Assembly: GCA_964019695.1 (NCBI GenBank)
Contig: OZ026520.1
Location: 21,342,130-21,406,129 of the forward strand
Reading direction: 5' to 3'
Length of the DNA stretch: 64,000 bases
Source of the DNA: Loripinus fragilis
Lineage: Eukaryota > Mollusca > Bivalvia > Lucinida > Lucinidae
The position numbers and the translations under genes were made by a program. Positions within the stretch are counted from its first letter, which is position 1. Each line of letters opens with the position of its first letter. This document shows, piece by piece, positions 41,968 to 53,657 of the stretch. The notes beneath the pieces were generated by a model. The model ran no database searches and had not been told where the DNA came from. It saw only the letters and a program-made list of their open reading frames with translations.

Positions 41968-42472
41968 CAGGGTGGGTAGTCACGTGGTTTCTGCTCGGAT
42001 ACACTGTACGAATGTTCGAATACACTGTACGGATATTCTGATCGAATGGAAGTAGATTTCTCTATGTTTTCTCATCTATACCCAGAAAGTTAAACACCAT
42101 TTTTCAGCCCACATTTTCCCGATCAAAACGCTGCCAGGATATCCTCTTTAAGCTTCTTACTTTGAGTACAAACTCTGTCGCATAGAAAATAATTGTTGTC
42201 CGTACATCTTATTTCTATAATTCAGGCCCGATCTTCGCCACTAAACAAGTTGTGACAGAGTCTGTACTCAAAGTAAAAAGCTCTATTAGGATATCCTGGC
42301 ATTGTTAGATCGGGAAAATGTGTGCTGGAAAAGGGTGTATAACTTTCTGGGTAAAGATGAAAAAACACAGAGAAATCACTACTTACTTTTGCTTAAAACA
42401 TCATTGTAGAAAGAAGTTGGCCATTTTTCCGTACAGTTTATCCATGTAAAAACCACGTGACTACCCACCCTG
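41968..42472. mobile_element. 505-base long inverted repeat element
   Basis: Ends CAGGGTGGGTAGTCACGTGG and its reverse complement; nearly the whole length folds on itself (ATTTTCCCGATC, GGATATCCT, TTTGAGTACA blocks recur inverted). No clear target duplication. Confidence 0.8.
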
Positions 42473-42829
42473 TAATTAGATGTTATTGAAGTTATTCACG
42501 GTGTTATGTGTGTATTTGTTGCATAAACGCATGCCAGATTCAAATAAATATATCAAGTTGTGCACAGCATCAAGAATAAGGATGATAAACATGAAAAAAA
42601 CTTAAATGCTACTAGACTTGAACCCACATCTTTTGAATGCTTAGGACACCTGACTATCCACTAGGCTATTGGGGAATCGGGGAATTGCGATTTTTTCCTT
42701 CATCCAGATTACTAGCTGTAATTATATAGCAATCTAAATCGCACTTTTTAGGAAGATTCCCAAAGACTGAGTAAAAGTTCAGTGAATATTATAAGGCCTC
42801 AGGTCAATTAAAATAATATTTCCATTGTG

Positions 42830-43060
42830 GAAGTCTTTAATTGTTCTATGTTATGTTGTGTCTTACATTATGTCCATTCTAGTTTTGCAATCATCTTGAT
42901 GCAGAAGAGAGAGCTGGTTGCTTCGCTAAGTTTGTCTTCCTGGTGTCTTGTGATTGTTGTGTGGCTCTTCCTCGCGGTGCCATGGGTTTGTCTGCAATTT
43001 GTGATTGTTTCATTTCCTGATCATACTCAATTACTATTATTGAATCAAATAAGCAATTTT
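42830..43060 (+). repeat. Repeat family R, copy 2
   Basis: CTTCCTGGTGTCTTGTGATTG, CTCTTCCTCGCGGTGCCATGG and CTGATCATACTCA blocks. Confidence 0.65.
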
Positions 43061-43214
43061 CTAACATACCATGTAGTAGCATCATAGGTATAACCTTTAT
43101 CTGAAACGTTCAACTCTTGCGCTACGCTCACATGTCCAGCGCTTTCAATGTCAACGGCTGTTTCATTTTACAAAGGAACGACGTTAGCAAAGCTCTGTGC
43201 AAGAGAGTACTCTT

Positions 43215-43385
43215 ACTCCTGCTAGCATCGTCTGCTGATAACATTGGCAAGCAGTTTGGACCCAGACCAGACTGAACATCGGGCCTAACCAGGAACAAAA
43301 CTGTTTGGCAGGTTGATAGTATTCTCGAAAGATGTTTTTGAAAACGTTAATTAAGAAAAGTCAGCAGACGACAACTTAAGCCATG
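43215..43385. mobile_element. MITE-E copy
   Basis: CGTCTGCTGATAACATTGGC ... GTCAGCAGACGACAA. Confidence 0.72.
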
Positions 43386-43747
43386 AAAATTATCCAGTCT
43401 TCTGTGAACGCTCGATAACTTGGGAATCAAAATAGTTCGAAGTACTCTGCTTCGGTCAAAGTGAAAGAACACATAGGATTCAGATCGAAATGCTTTGTAA
43501 TGGCGATGCACTTATTTTCAGCTTAGCATTCTAAATATTTCTAACCTTTAAGTTATCAAAACATCTCTGTTACATAAATTATGTAAAAATAGAAAAAAAT
43601 ATATCATTCGGGCATCGACGCAAGAAAAAAATAAATAAGTGAATATGACTAGGAGATGCCACAATCACACAATGCAGACACTGGGCGCACAAACCGTCAG
43701 TAACATTGCAGTTTATGGCTCTGCCACTTAATTCATGCTTTGACCGA

Positions 43748-44275
43748 CACATCCAACACAGTTGTGGAGTTTGGCAGTGACAGGTGCTTTTTTTCTATTG
43801 TGATTGCCTAACTTGAGGGAATTCTGCATGACTAAGCACAGCTGCAACTATGTTATCAGAGTCCCATGAAATAGCATCCAAATACGATTACTACTCTCTA
43901 TTTTTTCTATGCTGAGAAGGTTTTGGCGAGTCTGTACATTTGCACATGCTCACCTGAGTCTTCGTCACAGTACTGTAATATCATGTGCTGGCTCAAATGT
44001 CGATTTGTGTACCGTTTATAAGAACAGCGAATGCTGTGGTGAGGCTGCACCAGCAACCATGGCACATCTAGGCAACAATCAGTGCGTTGTATCAATGCAT
44101 CAAAAAATGTTCCCAGTGCGTTGTAATAAAATTCTTCAATAAAACGTTAACTAGTATTTCATGGGAATATGACAACAGCTGTGCTTAGACATGCATATTC
44201 CCTCAATTTAGGCAGTTACACTAGAAAAAACACCTGCCATGGCAAAACTCCACCAGCTAGTTGTAGCAACCACCG
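43748..44275. mobile_element. Long inverted repeat of about 530 bases
   Basis: Arms of about 125 bases (GACAGGTGCTTTTTTTCTA, CTTGAGGGAATTC, CTAAGCACAGCTG) return inverted at 44150-44275, around a unique loop. Confidence 0.75.
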
Positions 44276-44779
44276 GTGCTTTTACATTGACCAGTGTGAT
44301 ATCGTCGTGGATAGAAAAGTTGGTGTTTTGTACAATTGACCTAAAAAAGGCTGTCATTCATACTAATTAACACATATTTACTCGTTACAGCAAGTCGGAT
44401 AACTAATCATGCTAATCGAATGGTAAAGATAAGACAAGCACAAAGACACAATTTCATAACCTCAAACACCTATGCCACGAATAATGCAGCTGTATGGTAA
44501 AATCAAAGTCAACTGTCTTGACGTAAAACTTTCATCCGTGTGTTGGTGCCTGATGCTTGTCTTTGGCTGAGCCCACCGTGGCTCAACTTGAGAATTTCTT
44601 TAGCTCTGATTATCTGTGAGCCCATTTCTTCGTCTCATCATAGAGTGGTAATTTTATTAGATTGTTTCTCTGTGATGAAACATTGCGTAAGTTAGGAAGC
44701 CTCTGTGCGAACTAAACAAGTTTTGCGTTTTAACAACAACAGAATCTAGGGCGAATCTATGGTACCAATAAAATACATT

Positions 44780-45080
44780 TAAGCCCCCCGCCCCCACAGT
44801 GACTTAGGCTGCTGTCTGGTCTAAGGCGGTGGTTCTGTTGTTGTTGATTCATTGTTTATTGTTGATCCCAAATGTATGTGGGGGTTCTGTGTTTGGTCCT
44901 TGTTTGGTTATGCAGTACTACGTGTCCTTTCTATATTTGAAACCATATTAGCTGGTTGCTTTACTTTAATTGTTTTCCTTATGTCTTGTGACTGTTAGTT
45001 CTCTGTGGCTCTTCCCCTCCCTCGGTGCCATGGGTTGGTCTGCAGTGTGTTATTATGGTATTTCCTAGTCATACTCACTA
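44780..45080 (+). repeat. Repeat family R, copy 3, most complete
   Basis: Starts TTTAAGCCCCCCGCCCCC, has TCTAAGGCGGTGGTTCTG and GTTGTTGTTGATTC, ends GTATTTCCTAGTCATACTC. Confidence 0.68.
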
Positions 45081-45089
45081 ACTTTTTTT

Positions 45090-46205
45090 TAAAATGTAAG
45101 ATATTAAATTGTGTATGTTCTCTTGTTGAAATTTTAAGAGACGTGATAAAGGAAAATAAATGGACTTGTTAATCAAACTTTGGTTTTTATCACATCTGTG
45201 CGAATTCATCCTTTTAAAATACATACACAGCTATCCAGTGGGGCTACATGTAGTAACCTAAATTTTAGTCTGAGTCCTCATCTATGTCCCAACTTTTTGT
45301 GTGTGAGCAGTGATGGCTATCTAATGGGGACTGGAGGCCTAAAAGTTCCCGATCCTTCATCCATGCCCCTACGTTGTGTATTTGTGCAGGCTCATCTGAG
45401 GGTTCGCTGTTCGTATATGCGATAACAGGGACTAAAATTAGAGAGTCCTTGGCGATAAGAACCGAATGTGCCAGTTTTGTTTTTGTATTTTGATGTAGAA
45501 TGTCCCTGTTTTTATAACTAAAGCAGTTAGCAAACAATAATTCTGTAGGTTGCAGTGAAATCCTTTCATTTTCATCTCGGTCCAGCAGGGGCGTAGCAAC
45601 GTATACGCAAAAAACGCATTTGCTTACACATTTGGACCAAAACTAAGGGAAGATTCTATCACAATTCTGATGGATTCTTGGTGTTATGTGTACAAAACGT
45701 GTGCATTGAACCAATATTCATCTCTCTAAATCCAATTTTGACAGAATTTGTGAATTTCATAGGCACCCACCAATTAACGCAAAGTGAATATACATTTTTT
45801 ATAATCTACCATTACCAAGAGTGTGTTCATCTTTCCAAACAGCGCATACCCTGATGAGACGCCACAAGTTGCGGCGTTTCATCTGGGTCTAAATTGTTCG
45901 TATATGTTCCTTTTCTGCATGCATTCAGTCTGTTCTCCACAAGTGCGCACTTTGAATTTTAGACTAGCGACGTCGTAATATTGGTAACTTTTTCGCCTTT
46001 TTTATCAACCCTCGAAATCTGAGGCAAAAAAAGTATCAGTCGAACTCAACCAAATGATACCGGGTACCAATTAATTGTTTCGCCAAGGGAAGTAACTTCT
46101 GAAATTTGTTCAATTTGTAACAAGCAGGAAAAGTGTTGTTTACGGAATTGAACTAATGTTTTCTTTTTGAAGTGGTTATCTGGTTATGTCTTCCTGACAA
46201 ACTGA
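45090..46205 (+). other. Upstream region of the SH3 gene
   Basis: Mostly unassigned sequence with one MITE-F stem (45830-45900) and a lone CAGCAGGGGCGTAGC that resembles a hAT end. Any promoter or 5' untranslated exon should lie here, but none is identifiable. Confidence 0.5.
45810..45915. mobile_element. MITE-F partial
   Basis: CCCTGATGAGACGCCACAAG and GCGGCGTTTCATCTGGGTC form the stem. Confidence 0.65.
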
Positions 46206-46211
46206 AACAGG

Positions 46212-46397
46212 ATGGAAATATACACCGCAATTTCCGATTTCACACCGCCAATCGTGGACGGCTCTCAAAATATACTTGAATTCAAGAAAGGAGACACGTT
46301 TGAAATTTTTGACGTGCACAAAACTAGTGAAGATTGGTGGGGTGCTAAAGCATTAGCAACGAGTTCTGTTGGATATGTGCCTTCAAGATACATGCAG
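46212..46397 (+). CDS. First coding exon of an SH3-domain protein (partial gene)
   Basis: 62 codons from ATG to a donor, CAG|GTAATG, in phase 0. The protein begins MEIYTAISDFTPPIVDG and is essentially one SH3 domain: the acidic KKGDTFEIFD strand, the EDWWGAKAL double tryptophan and GYVPSRYM, which corresponds to the Gly-Tyr-Ile/Val-Pro-Ser-Asn-Tyr that forms the ligand groove. SH3 domains bind proline-rich peptides. ACAG immediately before the ATG could be an acceptor, so a 5' untranslated exon may precede it. No downstream exon was found before 64000. Family (adaptor, Src-like kinase or other) cannot be decided from one domain. Confidence 0.75.
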
Positions 46398-46493
46398 GTA
46401 ATGATATTGAAATACATATTATGCTTGAAAATATTGTGATCATCATGATCTCTCACAGAAATTTTGATATGTTCAAAATTTTAGTAGCACAAC

Positions 46494-46682
46494 ATAGGGC
46501 CAGTTAAGCAAAAATAATTTGCGTAAAATTGTTATTATTTCCTTATCCATCAGTTTAAACATGTGTTTTGGAAGTTCAAAAGGACCGTCTCATCGAGACG
46601 GTTCTTTTGAGTACCACAACATATGTTTTGGTTGAGAAATAAGAAAAACAATTTTCAGTTACGCACTCTTATCTGGGGGCAT
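46494..46682. mobile_element. MITE-B copy after the SH3 exon
   Basis: ATAGGGCCAGTTAAGC ... CTTATCTGGGGGCATA with the central hairpin. Confidence 0.82.
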
Positions 46683-46704
46683 ATGGCACTACCAGACACA
46701 TGTA

Positions 46705-46845
46705 TAGGTCCAGATAACCCCCGTAAATTGGGCAAAAAAATGTGAGTATTTTCTTATCCATTTGTTTTGGGTGCTTCAAAGGAACCGTTTCATTGAGTAC
46801 CCATAACATATTTTGTTTGAGAAATATGAAAATTAATTTTTATTT
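46705..46845. mobile_element. Second MITE-B, partial, adjoining the LINE 3' end
   Basis: GGAACCGTTTCATTGAG with shortened arms. The LINE fragment at 46846 begins at its edge, in the middle of the MITE. Confidence 0.65.
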
Positions 46846-47870
46846 ACACATTACATGCAGATGATCTTGTCATCATTGCTGACTCCCTAGAGGAATGTGT
46901 CAGGAGGCTCTTGATATGGAAAGAAGCCATGGAGAAGAAGGGATTTAGGGTGAATGCAGGAAAGACAAAAGTCATGATCTGTGGTACAGGCCTGGACCTC
47001 TTGCAGAGTTCAGGCGAATACCCATGCGCTGTCTGTCGTACAGGAGTAGGCAACAACAGCATCAACTGCAATGGCTGCAAACTTTAGGTGCATAAGAAAT
47101 GCAGTGGGCTACAAAGACTGACACCAAATCCTGATTATAGGTGTGCACGGTGCATGGGAAATGCTCGTCCTATTGACGGCAGACCACAGAGTGAAGTCCA
47201 GGTTGGACCTGATAAGCTTGAGGTGGTAGCTTCCTTCTGCTACCTAGGTGACATGCTTTCTGCTGGTGGAGGCTGTGAAATGGCGGTCACTACTCGTGTG
47301 AAAACTGCCTGGAAGAAGTTCAGGGAGCTACTACCAGTTCTCACATCCTGCCACCTCTCTAACAAGACCCGTGGCCATGTGTACAGCTCTTGCGTGCGGA
47401 GCGCCATGCTCCATGCCAGTGAAACTTGGCCACTTAAGCGCTTGCAACGCAATGATAGGGCCATGATCAGACAGATCTGCAGTATCAAGCCAGAGGATGT
47501 GGCCAGGGTAAGGTCAAGCGAGCTACTGGCAAAGCTTCAGCTTGAGGACCTCGACCTCATTTTGAGAGAGAGAAGGCTTCGCTGGTTTGGGCATGTGGCC
47601 CGTTCTAGTGGTGCAATCAGAACAGCATATGATATGCAGATTGACGGCAAGCGGGGGGCAGGGAGGCCCAAGCAAACATGGAAGAAACTGACAGAGAAAG
47701 ACTGCCGTGAGTGGAAGCTCACCACAGTTGACCCTCAAGAAAGGAGCCCCTGGAGATCAGGTGTGAGATCTGCTATGCGTGCAGCTAGCCAGTTACCTGG
47801 AAAGGGGCCCACTGATGTGGAGGATGCCCCTGCACCTGCACGTTAATCAAAAATCCGATTATGATGATGA
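46846..47870 (+). mobile_element. 5'-truncated LINE 3' end ending in a GAT-type repeat
   Basis: It begins at the reverse transcriptase catalytic block, read as HADDLVIIADS (Tyr changed to His), and runs to the stop at 47846, followed by an ATGATGATGATG tail. The short-repeat tail and 5' truncation are typical of target-primed LINE insertion. It lies in the intron after the SH3 exon, next to two MITE-B copies. Confidence 0.8.
47088..47846 (+). pseudogene. LINE ORF2 C-terminal region, 252 codons open
   Basis: The frame encodes KLEVVASFCYLGDMLSAGGG, KRLQRNDRAMIRQICSIKPE and LRWFGHVARSSG, the thumb and C-terminal region of LINE reverse transcriptases. Upstream in the same frame (46849-47087) is CAVCRTGVGNNSINCNGCK, with a TAG where Trp is expected (KL-stop-VHKKCSG), so a PHD-like Cys/His finger spans the stop. 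One nonsense change is the only break in about 330 codons, which suggests a fairly recent copy. Confidence 0.75.
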
Positions 47871-48384
47871 TGACATTATTATACATTTAAATCTATCCTG
47901 TACAGGCTGTCAATAGTATGTACTTTTGTTGTACATTCAGAAATTGATTTAAACATAGCATTTTGAGTGGATTTACATTGGCGTAGACTTCGCATGTATG
48001 CACAAAATACATGTATATTTGTAATATTAGAATGTACACTGTCTCAACCCTTATCATGCTGAAGTGAATTAATTATTATGCCACCCACTAATCATTTGCT
48101 GATTGGGGCCGGGATTGGGGCAGAGTCTCAGAGTAAATCTGTATCTGCACCCTTTTTCAAAAGTGGTAAATATAATCAGATTTAGCAGGACAGAAGTGAA
48201 CACACTGATATTAAAGCCTGAAAAATAGTGTAACCTCGGATTAGTGTTCTGATCTTGTCATCACATATGACCATATAGGATGAAAATGGTTTCAATATAT
48301 TTAGGATAAGTTTGAGGAGAAAACCTGTGTCAGAATGGATTTGCAGTTTCACCATTAAAAAAAACAAAAAAGTATTTACAAGGA

Positions 48385-48675
48385 GTTATGTTTGGTTTGG
48401 TTCTTTACGTCCCAGTCAACAGCTATAGTCATATCAGGAGGGTCATTTCACCTAACTGGGCAAGCTTGACTAAGCAGATAACCAGTACTTTGTGCACATA
48501 CTTTCGCTTGTAACTGATAACAACTCTTCTTGAATCAGCAGAAGGGAGGAAAATGGCCGTAGAAATTATTTCATGACTAATCTCCGCAAAAGTATGGGGC
48601 CGAGATTGAACTCGCGACATCTGGATCTGCAGTCAGACATTTCCGACTGCGCAGTTTAAGTTAAACCGGCCCGGT
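48385..48675 (-). mobile_element. SINE with a different head but the shared 3' tail
   Basis: The tail (GGTTCTTTACGTCCCAGTCAAC) matches the other SINEs. The body differs, and the head has a B-box-like GCGAGTTCAATC on the minus strand. It is possibly a second tRNA-related SINE family using the same 3' end. Confidence 0.5.
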
Positions 48676-48902
48676 AGTTATGCTTTGATTTTTTTTGTAC
48701 TGTAGTAGGCCCCTACATGTACATGTAGATAAGAGTGCATATAATTAAAATATAATTTTCATTTTGATGTGAACAGGAAAGCTCATGCAACTCTGACAGA
48801 AATTACAAAAACTACATGACTGTACAGACTAAATAAAGAAACTGACTGTTTGAAATATTTACAGCCAACGAGGAAGTTTGTTAATCTTATAAAAATCATC
48901 TT

Positions 48903-49060
48903 TAACCCTTGTCCCGCTGAACCAAGTTATATTCTGTTTTGAAAACAGTGATGATCCCTATCATGCCAGCTGATCCAGATCCCTGAGACGCCAGCTGATC
49001 CAGATCCTCACTATTTTCACCCTGCTTGTTAATACATTGGTATGACTGGATGGAGTCCTG
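48903..49060. mobile_element. MITE-C relative
   Basis: Degenerate stem with CCAGCTGATCCAGATC repeated twice. Confidence 0.55.
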
Positions 49061-49084
49061 CAAGTTAACTGGATGAAAGAAACT

Positions 49085-49365
49085 TTCTAAGGCGGTGGTT
49101 CTGTTGTTGTTGACTTTTAGTTTATTGTTACTCCCATTGTGAAAGTCTGTAATTGTTCTATGTTTTGTTGTAAGTTACTTTATGTCCATTCTAGTATTGC
49201 AATCATCTTGATGGGGAAGAGCGAGCTGATTGCTTTGCTTAATTTGTCTTCCTGGTGTCTCGTGATGGTTGAGCGGCTCTTCCTCGCGGTGCCACAGGGT
49301 TGTCTGCAGTTTGTGATTGTGGTATTTCCTGATCATACTCATTTACTATTTTTGACCAAAAAAAA
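49085..49365 (+). repeat. Repeat family R, copy 4
   Basis: TCTAAGGCGGTGGTTCTG to CTGATCATACTCATTTAC. Partial pieces also lie at 41338-41435 (with a C run) and 43630-43720. Confidence 0.65.
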
Positions 49366-49883
49366 TTCACCATGAATTGGTAAAGGTTTTAAAAAAATCA
49401 CCTTTAACATGTTCTGCTTTACAACTTTAACCAACATTTTTTTTTGTTTCCCCATATGAAAACATTTTTAGTGAGTTTTTTTTTAAAGTGCCTAAATTAC
49501 CCTAATGCACATCTGCGGTCTGTACTTTTGTTGAGAAATAGGAAGAAATATACATAAAACAATGTCCCATTTTCTCAGAAAATAAAGTACAGTGTACATC
49601 AAAATGCAAATTATTATCTTATACAGTTTCCAAATCATATGGGATACTGGAGAATTTTATGTTGATGCAAAAGATAGCATCATGGCAAACAGTATGAGTA
49701 AATTTAGTTTATTTTGCAATTTTGATTAAGGCATACTTTCGGTATTACATTTCTTTAAAATTATCATAAAAAATCTGCTGGGTAGATTGCCTTAAGGACA
49801 CAACAATACCTGGTTACACATGGCTGGTTTGGTGAACAATATGATCAGGTCTCAGATAAGAGGGTGTAATTCCAAATTTAACT

Positions 49884-50078
49884 TTTTTCCTGTGTCTTAA
49901 GTGGCCACTCAAAAATAGAAAAAACAATAGGTCTCAAAGCCATGTGATAGCTTAATGCAGGTCAAAAGTACTGCAGAATGCTCCACGGGAGCATTCTGCA
50001 ATACTTTTGACCTGTATTCCTGAAAACCTTTTTTTGGGGTCTTCTTTGAGTGGTCGCTTAAGACAGGTTTTACTGTAT
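49884..50078. mobile_element. MITE-A copy, left end eroded
   Basis: Core GCAGAATGCTCCACGGGAGC with right end AGACAGGTTTTACTGTA. Confidence 0.75.
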
Positions 50079-50334
50079 AGGGAGAAGTATAGTGGCTTTC
50101 AGAGAGAAGTGCTGGCCTAAAATTTAAATTCTCCTTTAAAATCTATACATTAAACAATCTCCCTCAGTTGAAAATAGGGAGAATTAGTGAGCCAGATTAG
50201 GGAGACTATTTCTCCCAAGTCTCTCCCTGGCTTGTAGACATGACCCCTTGATATGTACATTGAACTATCCCAAGTTAAAATTTTGTATATCGAACCAGTT
50301 AGAAGAGACCCATCAGTACACAAAGGGTTAATAA

Positions 50335-50460
50335 ATAAAGGTTCCACATCCACGATCAGAGTGTCAAACAGATTCCTGACAAAAGATAGGGCCAGATCTG
50401 AGTCCAAACTGTTTGAAAAAGTTACCTGCAGACTGTGAACAGTAACAGGCGAAGAGTTAA
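50335..50460. mobile_element. MITE-E relative, degenerate
   Basis: CAGAGTGTCAAACAG, GGGCCAGATCTGAGTCC and AAACTGTTTG blocks only. Confidence 0.5.
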
Positions 50461-50504
50461 TTCTTGACACCTTGACATTGTGATCTACCTAAATCTTCGA
50501 ACAA

Positions 50505-50615
50505 TGAAAATTAACACTTTTAGGAATACCATCAGAGACTGCCAAACAGTGTGGATCCAGATCAGGCCTGACATCTTGTCAGGCCTGATCTGGGTCCTAA
50601 CTGTTTGCAAAGGTA
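50505..50615. mobile_element. MITE-E partial with intact stem
   Basis: GGATCCAGATCAGGCCTGAC and GTCAGGCCTGATCTGGGTCC form a strong hairpin. Confidence 0.7.
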
Positions 50616-50621
50616 ATTACA

Positions 50622-50925
50622 AGTGTGGATCCAGAGGGGTGGGGGTAAGGGGTCCAGACCCCCCTGGAAAATCACAAGTCATATGGGTTTCCATATAAAT
50701 TAGCATTTGGACCAACCCTGGAAAAAGTCGGACCCCCCCCCCCCACCCCCCTGGAAAATGTTGGATCCCCGGGTCTGGATCCTAGGAAAATATAATTTTC
50801 TCTGTAAGAAAACCATTTGACTATAAAATAAGTTGAGGACAAAAAACCCAAAAAACCTTGTCAAGGCTGTATTCTGGCTGCCGGGCCTGGACCCCACCCT
50901 GACAAAATTCCTGGATCCGCGCATG
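50622..50925. mobile_element. Related GTGGATCCAGAGGGG element
   Basis: Left end GTGTGGATCCAGAGGGG and right end CCTGGATCCGCGCATG resemble the 36772 element. Several CCCC(C)TGGAAAAT segments repeat inside. Confidence 0.55.
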
Positions 50926-51069
50926 AATTAGCAGATGAAGACTTAATTAGCCATCTGGCTCAAGCCAGACTTTGTCGCAACTCCCTGAAGACAGGTTTTC
51001 TCTTTACAAGGCACATACATATTGGAATGTTTACACTTCAACAACTGTCAATATGCTGATGGGTATACA

Positions 51070-51255
51070 TAGGTTTAGATAAGCAAAACATTTCATTGTA
51101 AAATTGTTAATATTTTCTTACCCATCAGTTTTAACATATGTTTTGGGTGCTCAAAAGAACCGTCTCATTGAGACGGTTCTTTTGAGTACCCACAACATAT
51201 GTTTTGGTTGATAAATAAGAAAATTAAATTTTTGTTACGCACTCTTAACTAAAGT
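51070..51255. mobile_element. MITE-B copy
   Basis: Perfect central hairpin AAAGAACCGTCTCATTGAG with both ACATATGTTTTGG flanks. Confidence 0.82.
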
Positions 51256-51282
51256 TCTGGGTATAGTATATGGTATCTAACA

Positions 51283-51521
51283 CATGAGCCGCGACATGAG
51301 ATTTCCAACAACGTAGTATGTGCGACCAGCAAAGGCTCAGACCAGCCTGGGCATACGCGCAGACTGATCAGGGCCTTTGCTAGTCGCTTGAATATTCTAT
51401 GAATGTTGAGCTATTGACCGAACAGCTTTTGGAGTTTCTAAGCTTAAAGGGAGGCTGCACAGGCTCGTCTGAGTAGACACTTGTCAAAATACCAAGTTGG
51501 AAATCACGTGTCGCGGCTCAC
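51283..51521. mobile_element. MITE-G copy, best preserved ends
   Basis: Terminal repeats TGAGCCGCGACATGAGATTT and (reverse complement) TGAGCCGCGACACGTGATTT. Confidence 0.85.
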
Positions 51522-52264
51522 ATAATGTTTTGAACCATGGGGAGCTTGTTAGTGCAGTAATAATGAAATCAATCGGTGAAATGAGTTCAAATCACGAAAA
51601 TGAAAACAGCATTATGACTATTGCAACACCTGAATGCACAAGTAAATGGTTTATGTTATCATTGCTTTAAATCTTCAGGGGTATTCAAATATCTTTTTAT
51701 ACTGGTCAACATGAATTTAGGGCGAATTTCAGTAGCGTTCTTGAATTTAAACACTTTTATATTGAAATGAAACGTAGAACGGGGAAATGCAGAATTTAAA
51801 ATTTGCATTGTTTTCTTGACAGAAAATGAACTAGGTGATAAAGACCTAATGTATGCTAACCCAGTGTCTTTCTACAGATGGGTCAGCACATGCGATTTTG
51901 GTACTTATCGCATATATATGCGTAACATCACAATAAAAGCTGTCATGATGATGCATGCACAGCTATTTAGTGGTGATAGATGCGTTAATAAAAGTTAGCC
52001 TTCATCTACTTCCTTAACTTTGGTATATAAGCAGCAAAGGCTCTGGCAGGAATGTGCGGATGTGCAGTCTCAGCTGAGCCTTAGCATCTCGAGTGAGTGG
52101 CTCACACTGAACATTCACACATGCTATTATTTGTATTCCTGCAAGTTGATATGGTGGTGAAGTATAGTATGTACTAAAAGTATCCAGCATATGATATGGA
52201 CTTAGTAAAACAGAAGTGTATGTATTAATCTCACAGTTTTGAGCATTTCTTTTAGCTGACTATG

Positions 52265-52460
52265 GTTAAATGTTCTGTATCTCTTTCTGTTCTTAAAGGA
52301 AATGTGGATTATCAGGACTGGAATTCATAAAATGCCTGTCAGAATAGCAAACAGGGGAGACCCAGATCAGACTGCTTCTTCAGAAGCAGTCTGATCTGGG
52401 TCTGCGCTGTTTGTCTAGGCCTTTCTTGCAACCAACTTGGAACATTTACCATATTTACAT
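52265..52460. mobile_element. MITE-D copy
   Basis: Near-perfect central hairpin of CCCAGATCAGACTGCTTC and its reverse complement; right end GGAACATTTACCATA. Confidence 0.75.
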
Positions 52461-52689
52461 ATTTCTTCAATTCTTTTGACAATGAAGTGGAAGTGATATA
52501 TTAAAAGTTAATTGAAACATTTTTTTTGAGTTTTATCTCTGAAAACATTTTCAGTGAATTGTGTTTGAGAATAGTTTTAGATTAATGTCACGCTTTACCA
52601 TTAAACCATTGAACCAGTAACTTTCTCCTTCAAAATCTCATTTTTAATAGTATCCCCTCAACGTGGTCAATATATTTTTTTTATCCTTT

Positions 52690-52850
52690 CACTTCTGTAA
52701 AGTGTTCAAATGCACTTTAGACTAGATTTGATCATGGAAGCTGCGCCTGATCAGACTGTGATCGGACAACTCATAGCAGTCTGATCTGGATCTATATTGT
52801 TTATAATGCTGGCATAAGCAGACAAGAAGGCAGACAACAAAAGTTGTGAC
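52690..52850. mobile_element. MITE-E relative
   Basis: CGCCTGATCAGACTGTGATC and GCAGTCTGATCTGGATC arms, ending in GCAGACAACAAAAG. Confidence 0.55.
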
Positions 52851-53400
52851 TGGCAGGGGTGGGGGGTGGAGGGGAATGGGTTAATGGTTCATCAAAATGA
52901 TGAGAACTCAAGATGTTTTAAATAAAGAGGATGTGCTTGGGTTCTATTAAATATTTAACCTAATTATTTGATCAGTTTTAACTGAATGTATAAATATAGT
53001 AACAATATATCTAGAGGGAGCGCAGTGGCTCATTGGTTGAGTGCTTGACTTGAGACCGAGAGGCCACTGGTTCGAGCCTCACCTGCATCACTGCCTTGTG
53101 GTCCTTGAGCAAGACACATTTATCCTAGCTTACGTAGTACTGGTTCAACCCAGGAAGACCTGTCCCTGTTTAACTGAAAGATTGTTGATGGGACGTAAAG
53201 AATCAAATCAAACAAACAAACAATAAGCAGACAAGAGAGCAGAGACTGGCTGGGGGATCGAAAAGGGTTAATGGTTTCATCAAAATGATGAGAACTCAAG
53301 ATTTTTTAAATAAAGAGGATGTGCTGGGGTTCTAACCCTCTACCTTAATTATTTGATCAGTTTTAACTGAATGTATAAACATAGTTACAATATATCTAGA
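52814..53400 (+). repeat. Duplicated segment flanking SINE S8
   Basis: AAGCAGACAAG to TATATCTAGA appears at 52814-53012 and again at 53226-53400, about 90% alike. Confidence 0.8.
53013..53217 (+). mobile_element. tRNA-headed SINE (S8)
   Basis: Full copy from GGGAGCGCAGTGGCTC to AATCAAATCAAACAAAC. A segment of about 190 bases is repeated on either side of it (52814-53012 and 53226-53400). Confidence 0.85.
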
Positions 53401-53549
53401 ATGGTGAACAGTGCTTGATCATTTTACACATTATCTGTTTGAATATTTAGGGTAAAAACATCAAATAGTGATATATAGGCTGCTATTTATGTTTATTTGA
53501 CAAACTATGAATGATCATTTAACAAACATAAAAAAGTGTAGTACCATTT

Positions 53550-53653
53550 ATTGATGTCTGCTGATAACTTTTGCAAACAATTTGGACCCAGATCAGGACC
53601 GACACTGGTCGGTCATTATCTGGATCCAAACTGTTTTACACATACTCTGATGG
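53550..53653. mobile_element. MITE-E, left part of the copy split by the LTR element
   Basis: GTCTGCTGATAACTTTTGC, stem GATCAGGACCGAC, then ACTCTGATGG up to the TATT target site. The continuation (CCTGAAATAATTTTTTAAAC) is at 62493 beyond the right LTR. Confidence 0.75.
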
Positions 53654-53657
53654 TATT

